NCBI RefSeq assembly: GCF_021372645.1
Contig: NZ_JAJFUC010000064.1
Location: 17,030-81,029 of the forward strand
Direction of reading: 5' to 3'
Length of the DNA: 64,000 bases
Source: Clostridium sp.
GTDB lineage: Bacteria > Bacillota > Clostridia > Clostridiales > Clostridiaceae
Positions within the stretch are counted from its first letter, which is position 1. Each line of letters opens with the position of its first letter. The position numbers and the translations under genes were made by a program. Shown here one piece after another: positions 8,860 through 17,867 of the stretch. A model generated the notes under the pieces. It was not told where the DNA came from. It saw only the letters and a program-made list of their open reading frames with translations, and did not search any database.

Positions 8860-10218
8860 TTACCATAATTTATTGATATAACCTTTTGAATGAAGATATT
8901 TTCTATAATTAATCATTGCAGTATAAGTTGCAAGGATGTATATTTTTTTAGAAACAGAACCTTTGATTTTATCTGTTAGTTCTTCATAATCTTCTTTTAA
9001 AATAAACTTATCTATATTTAAACCAGCAATTTTTAATCTTACTGCCATATCATACATTCTAATTCCTGATACAAAAACATCTTCTATCTTTAGCGTAGAT
9101 ATTTTTTCGAAATCTACATCCCATATCCAAGAAACATCACGCCCATCAGCATAATTATCATTTAACATAAATACTGCTGAAAATTCATTTTGATTAAGAG
9201 CAAGGGTGTCTAATGCTTGGTTATATCCAGCAGGATTTTTAACTAATATAATTTGTATATCTTTATTATCTATGGTTATTTGCTCTTGTCTACCAAAGCT
9301 TGAACTTTGATTTTGAAGGGATGTTTTAATTACTGAATCTTCAATACCAAGTTCTTTTGAAATTGCAAATGCACATAATGCATTATAAATATTATAAGCA
9401 CCTGATTGACTTATAAAAACTTCAGTCTCATTAATTAAAACAGAAGAATTTTCAGGTGTTAAATCAAAGATTTTATTTACAGCATAATTAAGTTCAGAAC
9501 GTTTATAGCCACATTCAGGACAATAAAAGTCCCCTAAATGATTATAAGTAACTAAGTTATAGGAATAAGGTGCTTTACAAAACTTACAGAATTTTGCATC
9601 TGCATTTAAATCTAAAGTAACATTTTCTTTAATTGGAGTATTAAAACCATAATACACAATTGGATTTTTTATATCTAACTTTCCAAGTAAAGATTCATCA
9701 CCGTTTAATACTAATTTAGATTCAGGAACCTTAGCTACACCCTCCATAATTTTAACTAAAGTCGTATAAACTTCTCCATATCTGTCTAACTGATCTCTAA
9801 ATAAATTAGTTACAGTTATTATTTCAGGTGTTAAATGTTCTGTAATAAATTTCACATTAGCTTCATCAACTTCTATTATCGCATAAGGATTTTCTTTCTT
9901 TTTGAAAAAAGAATAATTTGCAATAAAACAAGCTACAATACCAGGATATAAATTAGCTCCAGTATTATTAGTAATAACATTAAATTTATTTCCTTTTAAT
10001 ATGTTATAAATCATGCTAGTAGTAGTTGTCTTACCATTGGTTCCTGTTACTAAAATTACTTTATATCCTTTGCTTACTGTTTTTAAGATTGACCTATCAA
10101 TTTTTAATGCTATTTTACCAGGAAAATTACTTCCACCTTTTAAAATATGCTTTGAAAGAAATGCAGTAATTTTTGATAATAAAATGCTTAAAATATATTT
10201 AATATTTATTTTACTCAC
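8860..10218 (-). CDS. murT: Lipid II isoglutaminyl synthase, Mur ligase subunit MurT
   Basis: ATP-dependent ligase subunit that works with GatD to amidate the second residue of the peptidoglycan stem peptide. The Mur-ligase P-loop GTNGKTTT is at residues 59-66; the central domain holds a four-Cys zinc ribbon inserted as in known MurT proteins (Cys211, 214, 233, 236), and the C-terminal DUF1727 domain covers about 315-440. The 452-aa length is typical. First gene of murT-gatD. A 10-bp inverted repeat lies 25-57 bases upstream of the start. Confidence 0.93.
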   Translation of the reverse strand: MSKINIKYILSILLSKITAFLSKHILKGGSNFPGKIALKIDRSILKTVSKGYKVILVTGTNGKTTTTSMIYNILKGNKFNVITNNTGANLYPGIVACFIANYSFFKKKENPYAIIEVDEANVKFITEHLTPEIITVTNLFRDQLDRYGEVYTTLVKIMEGVAKVPESKLVLNGDESLLGKLDIKNPIVYYGFNTPIKENVTLDLNADAKFCKFCKAPYSYNLVTYNHLGDFYCPECGYKRSELNYAVNKIFDLTPENSSVLINETEVFISQSGAYNIYNALCAFAISKELGIEDSVIKTSLQNQSSSFGRQEQITIDNKDIQIILVKNPAGYNQALDTLALNQNEFSAVFMLNDNYADGRDVSWIWDVDFEKISTLKIEDVFVSGIRMYDMAVRLKIAGLNIDKFILKEDYEELTDKIKGSVSKKIYILATYTAMINYRKYLHSKGYINKLW

Positions 10219-10242
10219 CGCCCAATTCTATTTATATATAAG

Positions 10243-10275
10243 AATGATTAACAAAATAAAACAATGTTAATCATT
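10243..10275. promoter_or_regulatory. Perfect 10-bp inverted repeat upstream of murT (candidate operator)
   Basis: AATGATTAAC at 10243-10252 and GTTAATCATT at 10266-10275 are exact inverse copies separated by 13 bases. On the minus strand the spacer contains TTGTTT, which could be a -35 box with a -10-like TTATAT 17 bases on. The arrangement suits either a dimeric regulator site over the murT promoter or a 5' UTR hairpin. The rest of the 390-base gap to the next gene is AT-rich, apart from a promoter-like pair and a repeat fragment noted separately. Confidence 0.4.
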
Positions 10276-10484
10276 AAAAAGAAAACACATTAAATTTATT
10301 GTACTTTGACGTATGTATAAGTTTTTTGTTAACCATAAAATATTAACTATGCAATATATCTTATATAATAATTAAACAACAAAATAATCAAAATAAGTAT
10401 AGCACAAAAATTAATAATTACGAAAATGTTTTTAATATCTAAAATAAAAATAAGAGTTTAAAATTCATTTTTAATGAAAGCATA

Positions 10485-10530
10485 TTGAAAAAGTACCAAC
10501 ACAATGTACTATGATTTTTTTCAGATGCCT
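10485..10530 (+). promoter_or_regulatory. Candidate promoter of the zapA-like gene, overlapping a partial repeat end
   Basis: TTGAAA at 10485-10490 and TACTAT at 10507-10512, spaced 16 bases, would give a start about 90 bases before the gene. Directly after, 10514-10530 (TTTTTTTCAGATGCCT) is a single end of the dispersed inverted-repeat family (R4). Confidence 0.4.
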
Positions 10531-10607
10531 GACGTTACATAATTGTTTTATTAGCCAATATGCCCTATAATTAAAGGAGATAAAGAATTTTAAGAGGTGC
10601 TATTATT

Positions 10608-12644
10608 ATGATTAAAGTAACAATTAATATAAATGGTATGAATTATAACTTAACAGGAGAAAAAGATGAAAAATATTTGCTAGGGGTGGCAAATTATGTT
10701 GATGGAAAGATTAAAGAGATAATTTCTAAAAGAGCAAATCTTAGTACAACTGCAGCAACTGTTTTAGCGGCTGTAAATATTGCTGATGAACTTTATGAAT
10801 GTGATTTAGAATTAGATAAGGCTATTAAAGTTAAGAATGATATTGATGATGAAAATGTTTTATTAAAACAAAAATTAGATGAAATTAATCTACAACTAGA
10901 AAATGCTCATAAAGAAAAAATGAATGTTAAAGATGCCTTTGGAAAAAGAGAAATTGAATTAAATAAAAGATATGAAAATATTGAGGGAACTTTTAATTCG
11001 TTGAATAATCAAATCAATGAGCTTAAGTCAGAAAATGAAAAATTAAAGACAGAAAAAAAAATAATGACTAGTGAAGCTAAGAAAAATAAGAATAATAATG
11101 AAATTTTAAATAAAGAAATTATTGAATTAAAGGACAAGAGTAAGCTTCTTTATAAAAAAGTAGATGAAGCTAAAAATAAGGAATATAGATTAAATAAGCA
11201 ACTGCAACAATCTAATGTACAAATAAACACTTTAACAAGTAAAATAACTAATATTACTAAGGAAAAGGATAAAATAATTACAGAATTAACTGAAATTATT
11301 AATAAAGAAGATATTAATAAACAACATATTAATAAAGAATATGAGCTATGTAAGAATGAATTAGAAAAATTAAATAAATTATATTCTGAATGTAATAAAG
11401 AACTTACTGAATGTAAGATAAATTTAGAAAAGCAAATAAATAAAAATAGCGAAATTGAATTTAACTTAAATGAAGAAAAACAACAATTAAATAACAGAAT
11501 TAAAGAATTATTATTAAATGAAGAAGATATAAATAATAGAATCAATGAATTAATTAAAAATAAAGAAGAGTTAAATAAGAATTTAAATATTGAAAAAGGA
11601 AATGTTAGTGAATTAACTAAGAAAATAGAAGAAAATAATATGGAAAATGCTGAACTTAATAAGCAATTAAATGATTTGTTTGAAGAATCAGATAAGGAAA
11701 TTACAGAATGTAAAGAAAAAATAAGCAATCTAAACAAAGAAAATGAGAATTGCATGAATCAAATTAATTTACTAAGTGAAGAAAAAGAAAGTTTAGAAGG
11801 TGAAATTAATAAATTAATTACAAACCAAGATGGCTTAAATAGTGAAATCAATAATATGAGAGATATTAATGATCAATTATCAAAGGAAATAGAAAAGTGT
11901 GACAAAGATAAAGAAGTCCTAGATAGTGAAATTAATAATTTAAAGATAAAACAAGATATCTTAAATAATGAAATCAATAATATGAGAGTTAGCAATGAAG
12001 AATTATCAAAGGAAATAGAAAAATGTGATAGAGAGAAAGATGCTTTGGAAGAAGAAGTGAAAATTACTAAAAGTAATAATGAAAGATTGAAGTATGAAGT
12101 TGAAGAAGCTCATGAAAAAAGTGAAGAACAAATTAATCTTAAAAATAAAGAAATAGAAGAACTGAGTAAAACTCTTGAAACTACAGAATATAATTTCAGA
12201 AGAACTAAAGAGGATTTAGGCAGTAAAGAAAGAGCTTTAGTGAGATTGGAAAAGGAATTAGAAGATAAAGAAGGTATTTTTTTAAATTTAAAAAGACAAA
12301 TAGAAGCTAAGGATAAAGATTTGAAATCTATAAATCAAGAATTAGAAAACAAAAATAAAGATTTACTACAATTAAAAGAAGAATTAAAAGAGAAAAATAA
12401 CACATTAATAAATTTAGAAGGAAATTTAGATATTAGTAAAGATTCTATAAATGATTTAGAAGAAAAAATTTTATTATTAGTTAAAGAAAAAGAAGAAATA
12501 ACTAGTGAAAATAATAAACTTAATAAAGAATCTAAAACTTTTCAACACAAGATGTTTCAATTACAAGCTAAGATAATAGATACAGAAATAGAAGTTGCAA
12601 AAATAAAAAAAGAGCAAGTAGGACCTATTGCTAAAAGAAGATAA
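10608..12644 (+). CDS. ZapA-domain protein with very long coiled-coil extension
   Basis: Residues 1 to about 85 match cell division protein ZapA (opening MIKVTININGMNYNLTGEKD, then AATVLAAVNIADELYECD), a small FtsZ-ring protein normally 85-130 aa. The remaining 590 residues are almost unbroken heptad-like coiled coil rich in Lys, Glu, Asn and Leu, ending in a basic tail. Residues 408-449 and 450-491 are a near repeat of 42 residues, exactly six heptads. The start ATG 10608 has GAGGTG at 10594-10599. U32 peptidase and mutS2 follow, the usual clostridial neighbours of zapA, which supports the assignment. The extension could bridge or space FtsZ bundles, but that is inference. Confidence 0.8.
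   Translation: MIKVTININGMNYNLTGEKDEKYLLGVANYVDGKIKEIISKRANLSTTAATVLAAVNIADELYECDLELDKAIKVKNDIDDENVLLKQKLDEINLQLENAHKEKMNVKDAFGKREIELNKRYENIEGTFNSLNNQINELKSENEKLKTEKKIMTSEAKKNKNNNEILNKEIIELKDKSKLLYKKVDEAKNKEYRLNKQLQQSNVQINTLTSKITNITKEKDKIITELTEIINKEDINKQHINKEYELCKNELEKLNKLYSECNKELTECKINLEKQINKNSEIEFNLNEEKQQLNNRIKELLLNEEDINNRINELIKNKEELNKNLNIEKGNVSELTKKIEENNMENAELNKQLNDLFEESDKEITECKEKISNLNKENENCMNQINLLSEEKESLEGEINKLITNQDGLNSEINNMRDINDQLSKEIEKCDKDKEVLDSEINNLKIKQDILNNEINNMRVSNEELSKEIEKCDREKDALEEEVKITKSNNERLKYEVEEAHEKSEEQINLKNKEIEELSKTLETTEYNFRRTKEDLGSKERALVRLEKELEDKEGIFLNLKRQIEAKDKDLKSINQELENKNKDLLQLKEELKEKNNTLINLEGNLDISKDSINDLEEKILLLVKEKEEITSENNKLNKESKTFQHKMFQLQAKIIDTEIEVAKIKKEQVGPIAKRR
11829..12080 (+). 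repeat. 126-bp tandem duplication inside the coiled-coil gene
   Basis: The unit starting at 11829 (GATGGCTTAAATAGTGAAAT) recurs at 11955 (GATATCTTAAATAATGAAAT), an offset of exactly 126 bases. The first two-thirds of each unit are closely similar and the rest decays. The 42-codon length keeps the coiled-coil heptad phase. Confidence 0.8.
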
Positions 12645-12699
12645 CTACTTGATATAGATACCTAAAGTGAAAACTACATTTATGGAATTTTCTGTTGAG

Positions 12700-12750
12700 A
12701 TAAAGGGTACTTTGATGCAACACTGCATAAAAAGAGTACCCTTTATTTCT
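12700..12750 (+). terminator. Terminator after the zapA-like gene
   Basis: A perfect 12-bp stem (ATAAAGGGTACT at 12700-12711, inverse at 12735-12746) starting 55 bases past the stop. The T-tract is short (TTTCT). Confidence 0.7.
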
Positions 12751-12837
12751 AGTTTGAGATACGTATTAAAAGTACAAGGGTAGAAACTTGACTCATTTAC
12801 AAACAATGGTTAAGATTTAATATGATATAATAAATTA

Positions 12838-13030
12838 ATAAGCGACTCATATGAGTGAGTTAGCTAAGTTGAAATTGAAAAATGTAAACTGATAAAAAAA
12901 GCACGAAGTGCAACCAAGAACTTTTAAGCACAAACGAGAATATTTTATCAATAAAAAAGTGTGAATCTATCTTTGCTATAAACAAGTTTAACTTATATGT
13001 GTTTTTTGAGTAACCAAGAACAAGATTTGG
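12838..13030. repeat. Gap with short repeat tracts shared with the pyrC-pyrF junction
   Basis: Between terminator 12750 and the U32 gene. It has a CATATG-centred palindrome (GACTCATATGAGT, 12845-12857) and the tract GAAGTGCAACCAAGAAC (about 12904-12920), which recurs near 47661 as GAAGCGCAACCAAGAAC; AACCAAGAACAAG appears again at 13013. No reading frame with a ribosome binding site was found. Confidence 0.5.
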
Positions 13031-13053
13031 TTATTAAAACTTAGGAGGAAAAT

Positions 13054-15417
13054 ATGAATAAAATTGAATTACTAGCTCCAGCAGGTAGCATGGAAAGTTT
13101 AATTGCTGCTATAAATAATGGCGCAGATGCAATATATCTTGGGGGAAATAAGTTTTCAGCTAGAGCTTATGCTTCAAATTTTGATAATGAAACTATGATA
13201 AAAGCTGTGGATTATGCACATAGTTACAATGTAAAAGTATATGTTACTATAAATACTATTTTAAAACAAAGTGAATTAAAAGAAGCCTTAAAATATGCAG
13301 GATATCTTTATGAAATTGGAGTGGATGCATTAATAATTCAAGATGTTGGATTGATAAGCTTGATTAGAGATATATATCCAAACTTCGAACTTCATGCATC
13401 AACTCAAATGACAGTTCATAATGGAGAAGGTGCTTTGTATTTTAAGGAAAAAGGTCTGCAAAGAATTGTCTTATCTAGAGAGCTTTCATTAGATGAAATT
13501 AAATATATTTCAACGGATTTGGGCATTGAGACAGAAATATTTGTACATGGAGCTTTATGTGTATGTTATTCAGGACAATGTTTAATGAGTTCTATGATTG
13601 GTGGCCGAAGCGGAAATAGAGGGAGATGTGCACAACCTTGCAGAATGCAATATACTTTAAAAGGTGAAATTTTAGGCGAGAAAAAGGGATATCTTTTAAG
13701 TCCTAAGGATACATGTTTAATTGATGATGTAGATTCAATTATAAAAAGTGGAACTGCATCTTTAAAGGTTGAAGGAAGAATGAAAAAGCCAGAATATGTA
13801 GCTGGTGTTACAAGAAATTACAGAAAATCCATTGATAAGGTATTAAAAAATGCAAAGTTTGATTTAAATAAGGGCAGAAATGAATTAGCTCAGTTATTTA
13901 ATAGAGAAGGTTTCGCTAAAGCATATTTATATAAAAATGTAGGAAAAGATATGATGAGCTATAATTATCCTAAAAATACAGGAGTGTTTATAGGACAGGT
14001 TACAAATAGTGGAGAAGTTGTCTTAGAAGAAAATGTATCTTTAGGTGATGGAATAAGATTTTATGATGATGGATTTACTTTAAGTAAGATTTTAAAAAAT
14101 AATAATGAAGTCAAAGAAGCTTTTCGAGGCGATACAGTTAAATTATTTCCAACTGGGGGATATAAAAAGGGTTATAGATTATATAAAATGTCTGATAAAA
14201 AGTTGTATGATGATTTAAACAAGGATATAAAACCTTATAAGAGGAAGATATCTTTAATTGGAGAAGTTGAGTTTAAGATTAATGTTCCGCTTGTTATTAA
14301 AACAAAATTCAATGGAAAAGAATATAAAGTTTATGGTGAACATGTTGAAGTTGCAACTAATACTCCTATGACAAGAGAAAGAGTTGAAGAATCATTAAAG
14401 AAGTCAGGAGAGATTCCGTATAAATTTGAGCAAATAGTTTTTGATACTTTTGATGATGGATTTATCAGAATAGCAGCAATAAATAATTTAAGAAGAGAAT
14501 TGTTTGAAAAGATTTTAAAAGACGAAGTGAGTTCATACAGAAAAAGAAGAATTCAAGAAACTACTAAAACAAAGAATGTAAAATGTAATGAAGATTTAGG
14601 TTATATTTATAGCTGTATTACAAAAGATCAATTAAAAGTATTACGTGAAAATAAAAATGTTAAAAATATAGCTTTAGATATATTTTATAGCAGACAAAAG
14701 AATGCTATAAATAAAGAAGACTTAAAACATTTATATGAACAAACTTCAAAGGATAAAAACATCTATTTAAAATTACCTAATATCATTAAAAGTGAATTTA
14801 ATAATATAGTTGAAATTATAGATGAGTTAGTACCTTACATAAAAGGAATAATCACATGTAACGTTGGAATAATAAAACTTTATAAAGACAAACTATTTAT
14901 AATAGGAGATTATAAATTAAATATTTTCAACAAGGAAGCAGCTGAATTTTATTCTGAAGATGTGGATATTCCATGTATAAGTTTGGAATTAAACAGAAAA
15001 GAAATCAAAGAAATGATGAAAGATATCAATTGTAAAGTTGGAGTTAATATTTATGGTAATACTGAACTTATGGTCAGTGAATATTGTCCTATAGGCAGTA
15101 CTTTTGGAGGTAAGTCTTCTAAAAAAGAATGTAATGGTGCATGTATGAAGGATAACTTCAAATTAATTGATAGAATGAATGAAAATTTTAGTGTTCTAGC
15201 AGATAACAATTGTAGAAGTCACATTTTAAATTCATTGGCTACAAATTTAATTGAGCAAATAGAAGAACTTAAATCTTTTAATATTACAAACTTTAGAGTA
15301 GATTTTAAAGATGAAAGCTATGAAGAAGTTAATGATATTTTAAATCAAATTGCTTATGGTAAGAAAAATGAAAATAAGAAGTATACTCAAGGTCATTATA
15401 GACGTGGAGTTGAATAA
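13054..15417 (+). CDS. U32 family peptidase / RlhA-like protein
   Basis: Long member of the U32 family (787 aa). The N-terminal TIM-barrel part starts IELLAPAGSMESLIAAINNGADAIYLGG. The family Cys motif HGALCVCYSGQC...GRCAQPC near residues 166-200 is expected to hold an iron-sulfur cluster. A DUF3656-like and further C-terminal domain follows, with more Cys (YCPIGSTFGG, CNGACMKD). Characterised long relatives such as E. coli RlhA hydroxylate 23S rRNA C2501, so an RNA-hydroxylation role is more likely than proteolysis; this is inference from family. Start ATG 13054 with AGGAGG. It precedes mutS2, the usual order. Confidence 0.85.
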   Translation: MNKIELLAPAGSMESLIAAINNGADAIYLGGNKFSARAYASNFDNETMIKAVDYAHSYNVKVYVTINTILKQSELKEALKYAGYLYEIGVDALIIQDVGLISLIRDIYPNFELHASTQMTVHNGEGALYFKEKGLQRIVLSRELSLDEIKYISTDLGIETEIFVHGALCVCYSGQCLMSSMIGGRSGNRGRCAQPCRMQYTLKGEILGEKKGYLLSPKDTCLIDDVDSIIKSGTASLKVEGRMKKPEYVAGVTRNYRKSIDKVLKNAKFDLNKGRNELAQLFNREGFAKAYLYKNVGKDMMSYNYPKNTGVFIGQVTNSGEVVLEENVSLGDGIRFYDDGFTLSKILKNNNEVKEAFRGDTVKLFPTGGYKKGYRLYKMSDKKLYDDLNKDIKPYKRKISLIGEVEFKINVPLVIKTKFNGKEYKVYGEHVEVATNTPMTRERVEESLKKSGEIPYKFEQIVFDTFDDGFIRIAAINNLRRELFEKILKDEVSSYRKRRIQETTKTKNVKCNEDLGYIYSCITKDQLKVLRENKNVKNIALDIFYSRQKNAINKEDLKHLYEQTSKDKNIYLKLPNIIKSEFNNIVEIIDELVPYIKGIITCNVGIIKLYKDKLFIIGDYKLNIFNKEAAEFYSEDVDIPCISLELNRKEIKEMMKDINCKVGVNIYGNTELMVSEYCPIGSTFGGKSSKKECNGACMKDNFKLIDRMNENFSVLADNNCRSHILNSLATNLIEQIEELKSFNITNFRVDFKDESYEEVNDILNQIAYGKKNENKKYTQGHYRRGVE

Positions 15418-15420
15418 TAA

Positions 15421-15455
15421 TTAACAGTTAACTGTTAATTATACACTGTTAACTG
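15421..15455. repeat. TTAACAGTTAACTGTTAA palindrome between the U32 gene and mutS2
   Basis: 15421-15438 is a perfect 18-bp palindrome, followed by a second ACTGTTAACTG at 15445-15455. Similar AT tracts occur at other intergenic sites in the window. A regulatory role is unproven. Confidence 0.4.
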
Positions 15456-15474
15456 ATTGTAAGGGTGTGTTGTA

Positions 15475-17835
15475 ATGAATGAACGTTCTCTAAGAATATT
15501 AGAGTTTTATAAAATCAAAGAGAAAATTAAAAAATATGCAAGAACAAATGCTGGTAAGGCAATGGTAGAAGCTCTTGAGCCTTATGATAATGTGTATGAA
15601 ATAAATAACAAACTAGAGGAAACAAACGAAGCTCTTGAAATTTTAATTACTAAGGGAAATCCACCTCTTGAAGGTCTTTTTGATATACATGAAGGGCTTG
15701 AAAGGGCTAAAAAAGGTGGTACTTTAACACCAGAACAATTACTACGAGTTGGAAGTATGCTTAGGGTTTCTAGAACTATGAAGGAATTTTTTAAGAGAGA
15801 AGAAGCTGAAAAATCATATCCAAGGCTTAAAGATTTAGCGTACATATTAGTTCCTATAAAGCCATTAGAAGATGAAATAGAAAGAGCTATAGTATCAGAA
15901 GAGGAAATTAGCGACAAAGCTAGTCAAACTTTATATAATATAAGAAGAAGCCTTAAAGAAAAGAATTCTTCAGTTAGGGAAAAAATAAACTCTATAGTTA
16001 GAAGTAATTCAAAATATCTACAAGATGATTTATATACTATGAGAGGCGATAGGTATGTAATTCCTGTAAAGTCAGAATATAAGAGCCAAGTTCCTGGGCT
16101 TGTACATGATCAAAGTTCTACTGGAGCTACATTTTTTATTGAGCCTATAAGTTTAGTAAATTTAAATAATGAAATAAGAGAATTAGTTTTAAAAGAAAAA
16201 GCTGAAATAGAAAGAATATTAACTGAACTTTCTTTAAAAGTTCAAGATCATGGAGAACAATGCTTAAATAATTTAAAAATACTTGTAGAATTGGACTTTA
16301 TATTTGCAAAAGGAAGATATGCGTCTTCGCTAAATGCAATAAAACCAATAGTGCGCGAAGATGGAGTATTTAATATATTATCAGGAAGACATCCTTTAAT
16401 AGACCGTGATAAGGTTGTACCTGCTGACATTTACTTGGGAGAAGAATTTGAAACATTAATGATAACAGGTCCAAACACTGGTGGTAAAACTGTTACTATA
16501 AAAACAGTTGGATTACTTCACATTATGGGATTAAGTGGACTTTTAATACCTGCTCGTGATAATTCATCTATAGCTTTCTTTAAAGAGATTTTTGCAGATA
16601 TAGGTGATGAGCAAAGTATTGAACAAAGTTTATCTACTTTTTCATCCCATATGACTAATATAGTTAATATTATGAGACATGTAGATGATAAGTCATTAGC
16701 ACTATTTGATGAACTTGGAGCAGGTACTGATCCTGCAGAAGGTGCAGCACTTGCAGTATCTATTTTAGAAACTTTAAGAAAGAGGGGAGCAAAATTAATT
16801 GCAACTACTCATTATAGTGAACTTAAAGCATATGCATTAAAAACAGAGAGGGTTGAAAATGCTTCTGTTGAATTTGATATAGAAACTTTAAGCCCAACTT
16901 ATAGATTATTAATTGGTGTACCAGGAAAATCTAATGCTTTTGAAATTTCTAAGAGATTAGGACTTGTAGAAGGTGTAATAAAACGAGCTAAAGAATATAT
17001 GTCAGAAGAAAATCTTCAATTTGAGAATTTGATTAGAGAGCTTCAAGAAAAGAGTATAATAGCAAAACAAGAGGCAAGGGAAGCTAAAAAGCTTAAAGAT
17101 GAAGCTGAGGAACTTAAGAAAAAATTTGAAGATAAGCTTGAAAGATTAGAAAAAACTAGAGAAAAAGTTTATATGGATGCTAGACGTGAAGCAAAAGATA
17201 TAGTATCAAATGCAAAAGATGAAGCAGATGATATTTTAAAAGCTATGAGAGAACTTGAAAAGCTTGGAATAGCAACTGGTGGAAGGCAAAGGCTTGAAGA
17301 AGAACGTAAAAAGCTTAAAGCAAATTTGGAAGCTCAAGAAAAAGGCATTCATAATATGAAAGAAAATCAAGGTGAAGTTATAACTAAAGTCACTGTTGGA
17401 ATGGAAGCATTTTTACCTTCGTTGAATCAACAAGTAATAATTATCTCTATGCCAGATAATAGGGGTGAAGTTCAAGTTGAAGCTGGAATTATGAAAATAA
17501 ATGTTAAATTAAAAGATTTAAGAAAAACTAAAGTTACCAAATCAGAAAAGGTAAGAAAAAAGAGAGAAGTAAAGCTTAATTTAAGTAGTGTGGAATCACG
17601 AGTAGATTTAAGAGGTTTAGATGCAGAAGAAGCATGCTATAAAGCAGATAAATATCTAGATGATGCTTATTTAGCTAATCTAGGAGAAGTAACTATAGTT
17701 CATGGTAAAGGAACTGGTGTACTTAGAAAAGCTATAAACGATATGCTTAAAAGACATACCCATGTAAAGTCATATAGATTAGGTGCTTATGGCGAAGGTG
17801 GAGATGGAGTTACTATGGTTGAGCTTAAGGGATAA
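15475..17835 (+). CDS. mutS2: MutS2 family ATPase/endonuclease
   Basis: MutS-like ATPase without the mismatch-recognition domains. It suppresses homologous recombination in some bacteria and splits collided ribosomes (RqcU role) in Bacillus. Walker A GPNTGGKT at residues 332-339, Walker B FDELGAGTDPAEG near 411-423, then a coiled-coil clamp rich in Lys/Glu (about 515-630) and a C-terminal Smr nuclease domain (VDLRGLDAEEA ... VHGKGTGVLR) from about residue 708. 786 aa is the full family length. Start ATG 15475 with AAGGGTG. Confidence 0.95.
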   Translation: MNERSLRILEFYKIKEKIKKYARTNAGKAMVEALEPYDNVYEINNKLEETNEALEILITKGNPPLEGLFDIHEGLERAKKGGTLTPEQLLRVGSMLRVSRTMKEFFKREEAEKSYPRLKDLAYILVPIKPLEDEIERAIVSEEEISDKASQTLYNIRRSLKEKNSSVREKINSIVRSNSKYLQDDLYTMRGDRYVIPVKSEYKSQVPGLVHDQSSTGATFFIEPISLVNLNNEIRELVLKEKAEIERILTELSLKVQDHGEQCLNNLKILVELDFIFAKGRYASSLNAIKPIVREDGVFNILSGRHPLIDRDKVVPADIYLGEEFETLMITGPNTGGKTVTIKTVGLLHIMGLSGLLIPARDNSSIAFFKEIFADIGDEQSIEQSLSTFSSHMTNIVNIMRHVDDKSLALFDELGAGTDPAEGAALAVSILETLRKRGAKLIATTHYSELKAYALKTERVENASVEFDIETLSPTYRLLIGVPGKSNAFEISKRLGLVEGVIKRAKEYMSEENLQFENLIRELQEKSIIAKQEAREAKKLKDEAEELKKKFEDKLERLEKTREKVYMDARREAKDIVSNAKDEADDILKAMRELEKLGIATGGRQRLEEERKKLKANLEAQEKGIHNMKENQGEVITKVTVGMEAFLPSLNQQVIIISMPDNRGEVQVEAGIMKINVKLKDLRKTKVTKSEKVRKKREVKLNLSSVESRVDLRGLDAEEACYKADKYLDDAYLANLGEVTIVHGKGTGVLRKAINDMLKRHTHVKSYRLGAYGEGGDGVTMVELKG

Positions 17836-17867
17836 TCTTAATCATTTATTGAAATAGAGGTGATTTT

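Noticed and set aside
8119-10218. Cobyric acid synthase/folylpolyglutamate synthase pair
   Set aside because: The Mur ligase P-loop with a four-Cys ribbon, DUF1727 and an adjacent CobB-like amidotransferase identify MurT-GatD.
11150-11755. 201-codon open frame on the minus strand
   Set aside because: Antisense to the coiled-coil gene; low-complexity Phe/Ser/Leu product typical of the reverse of Lys/Glu/Asn codons, and no RBS.
12838-13053. Short ORF ATG AGT GAG ... before the U32 gene
   Set aside because: 13 codons only, no RBS, within a repeat tract.
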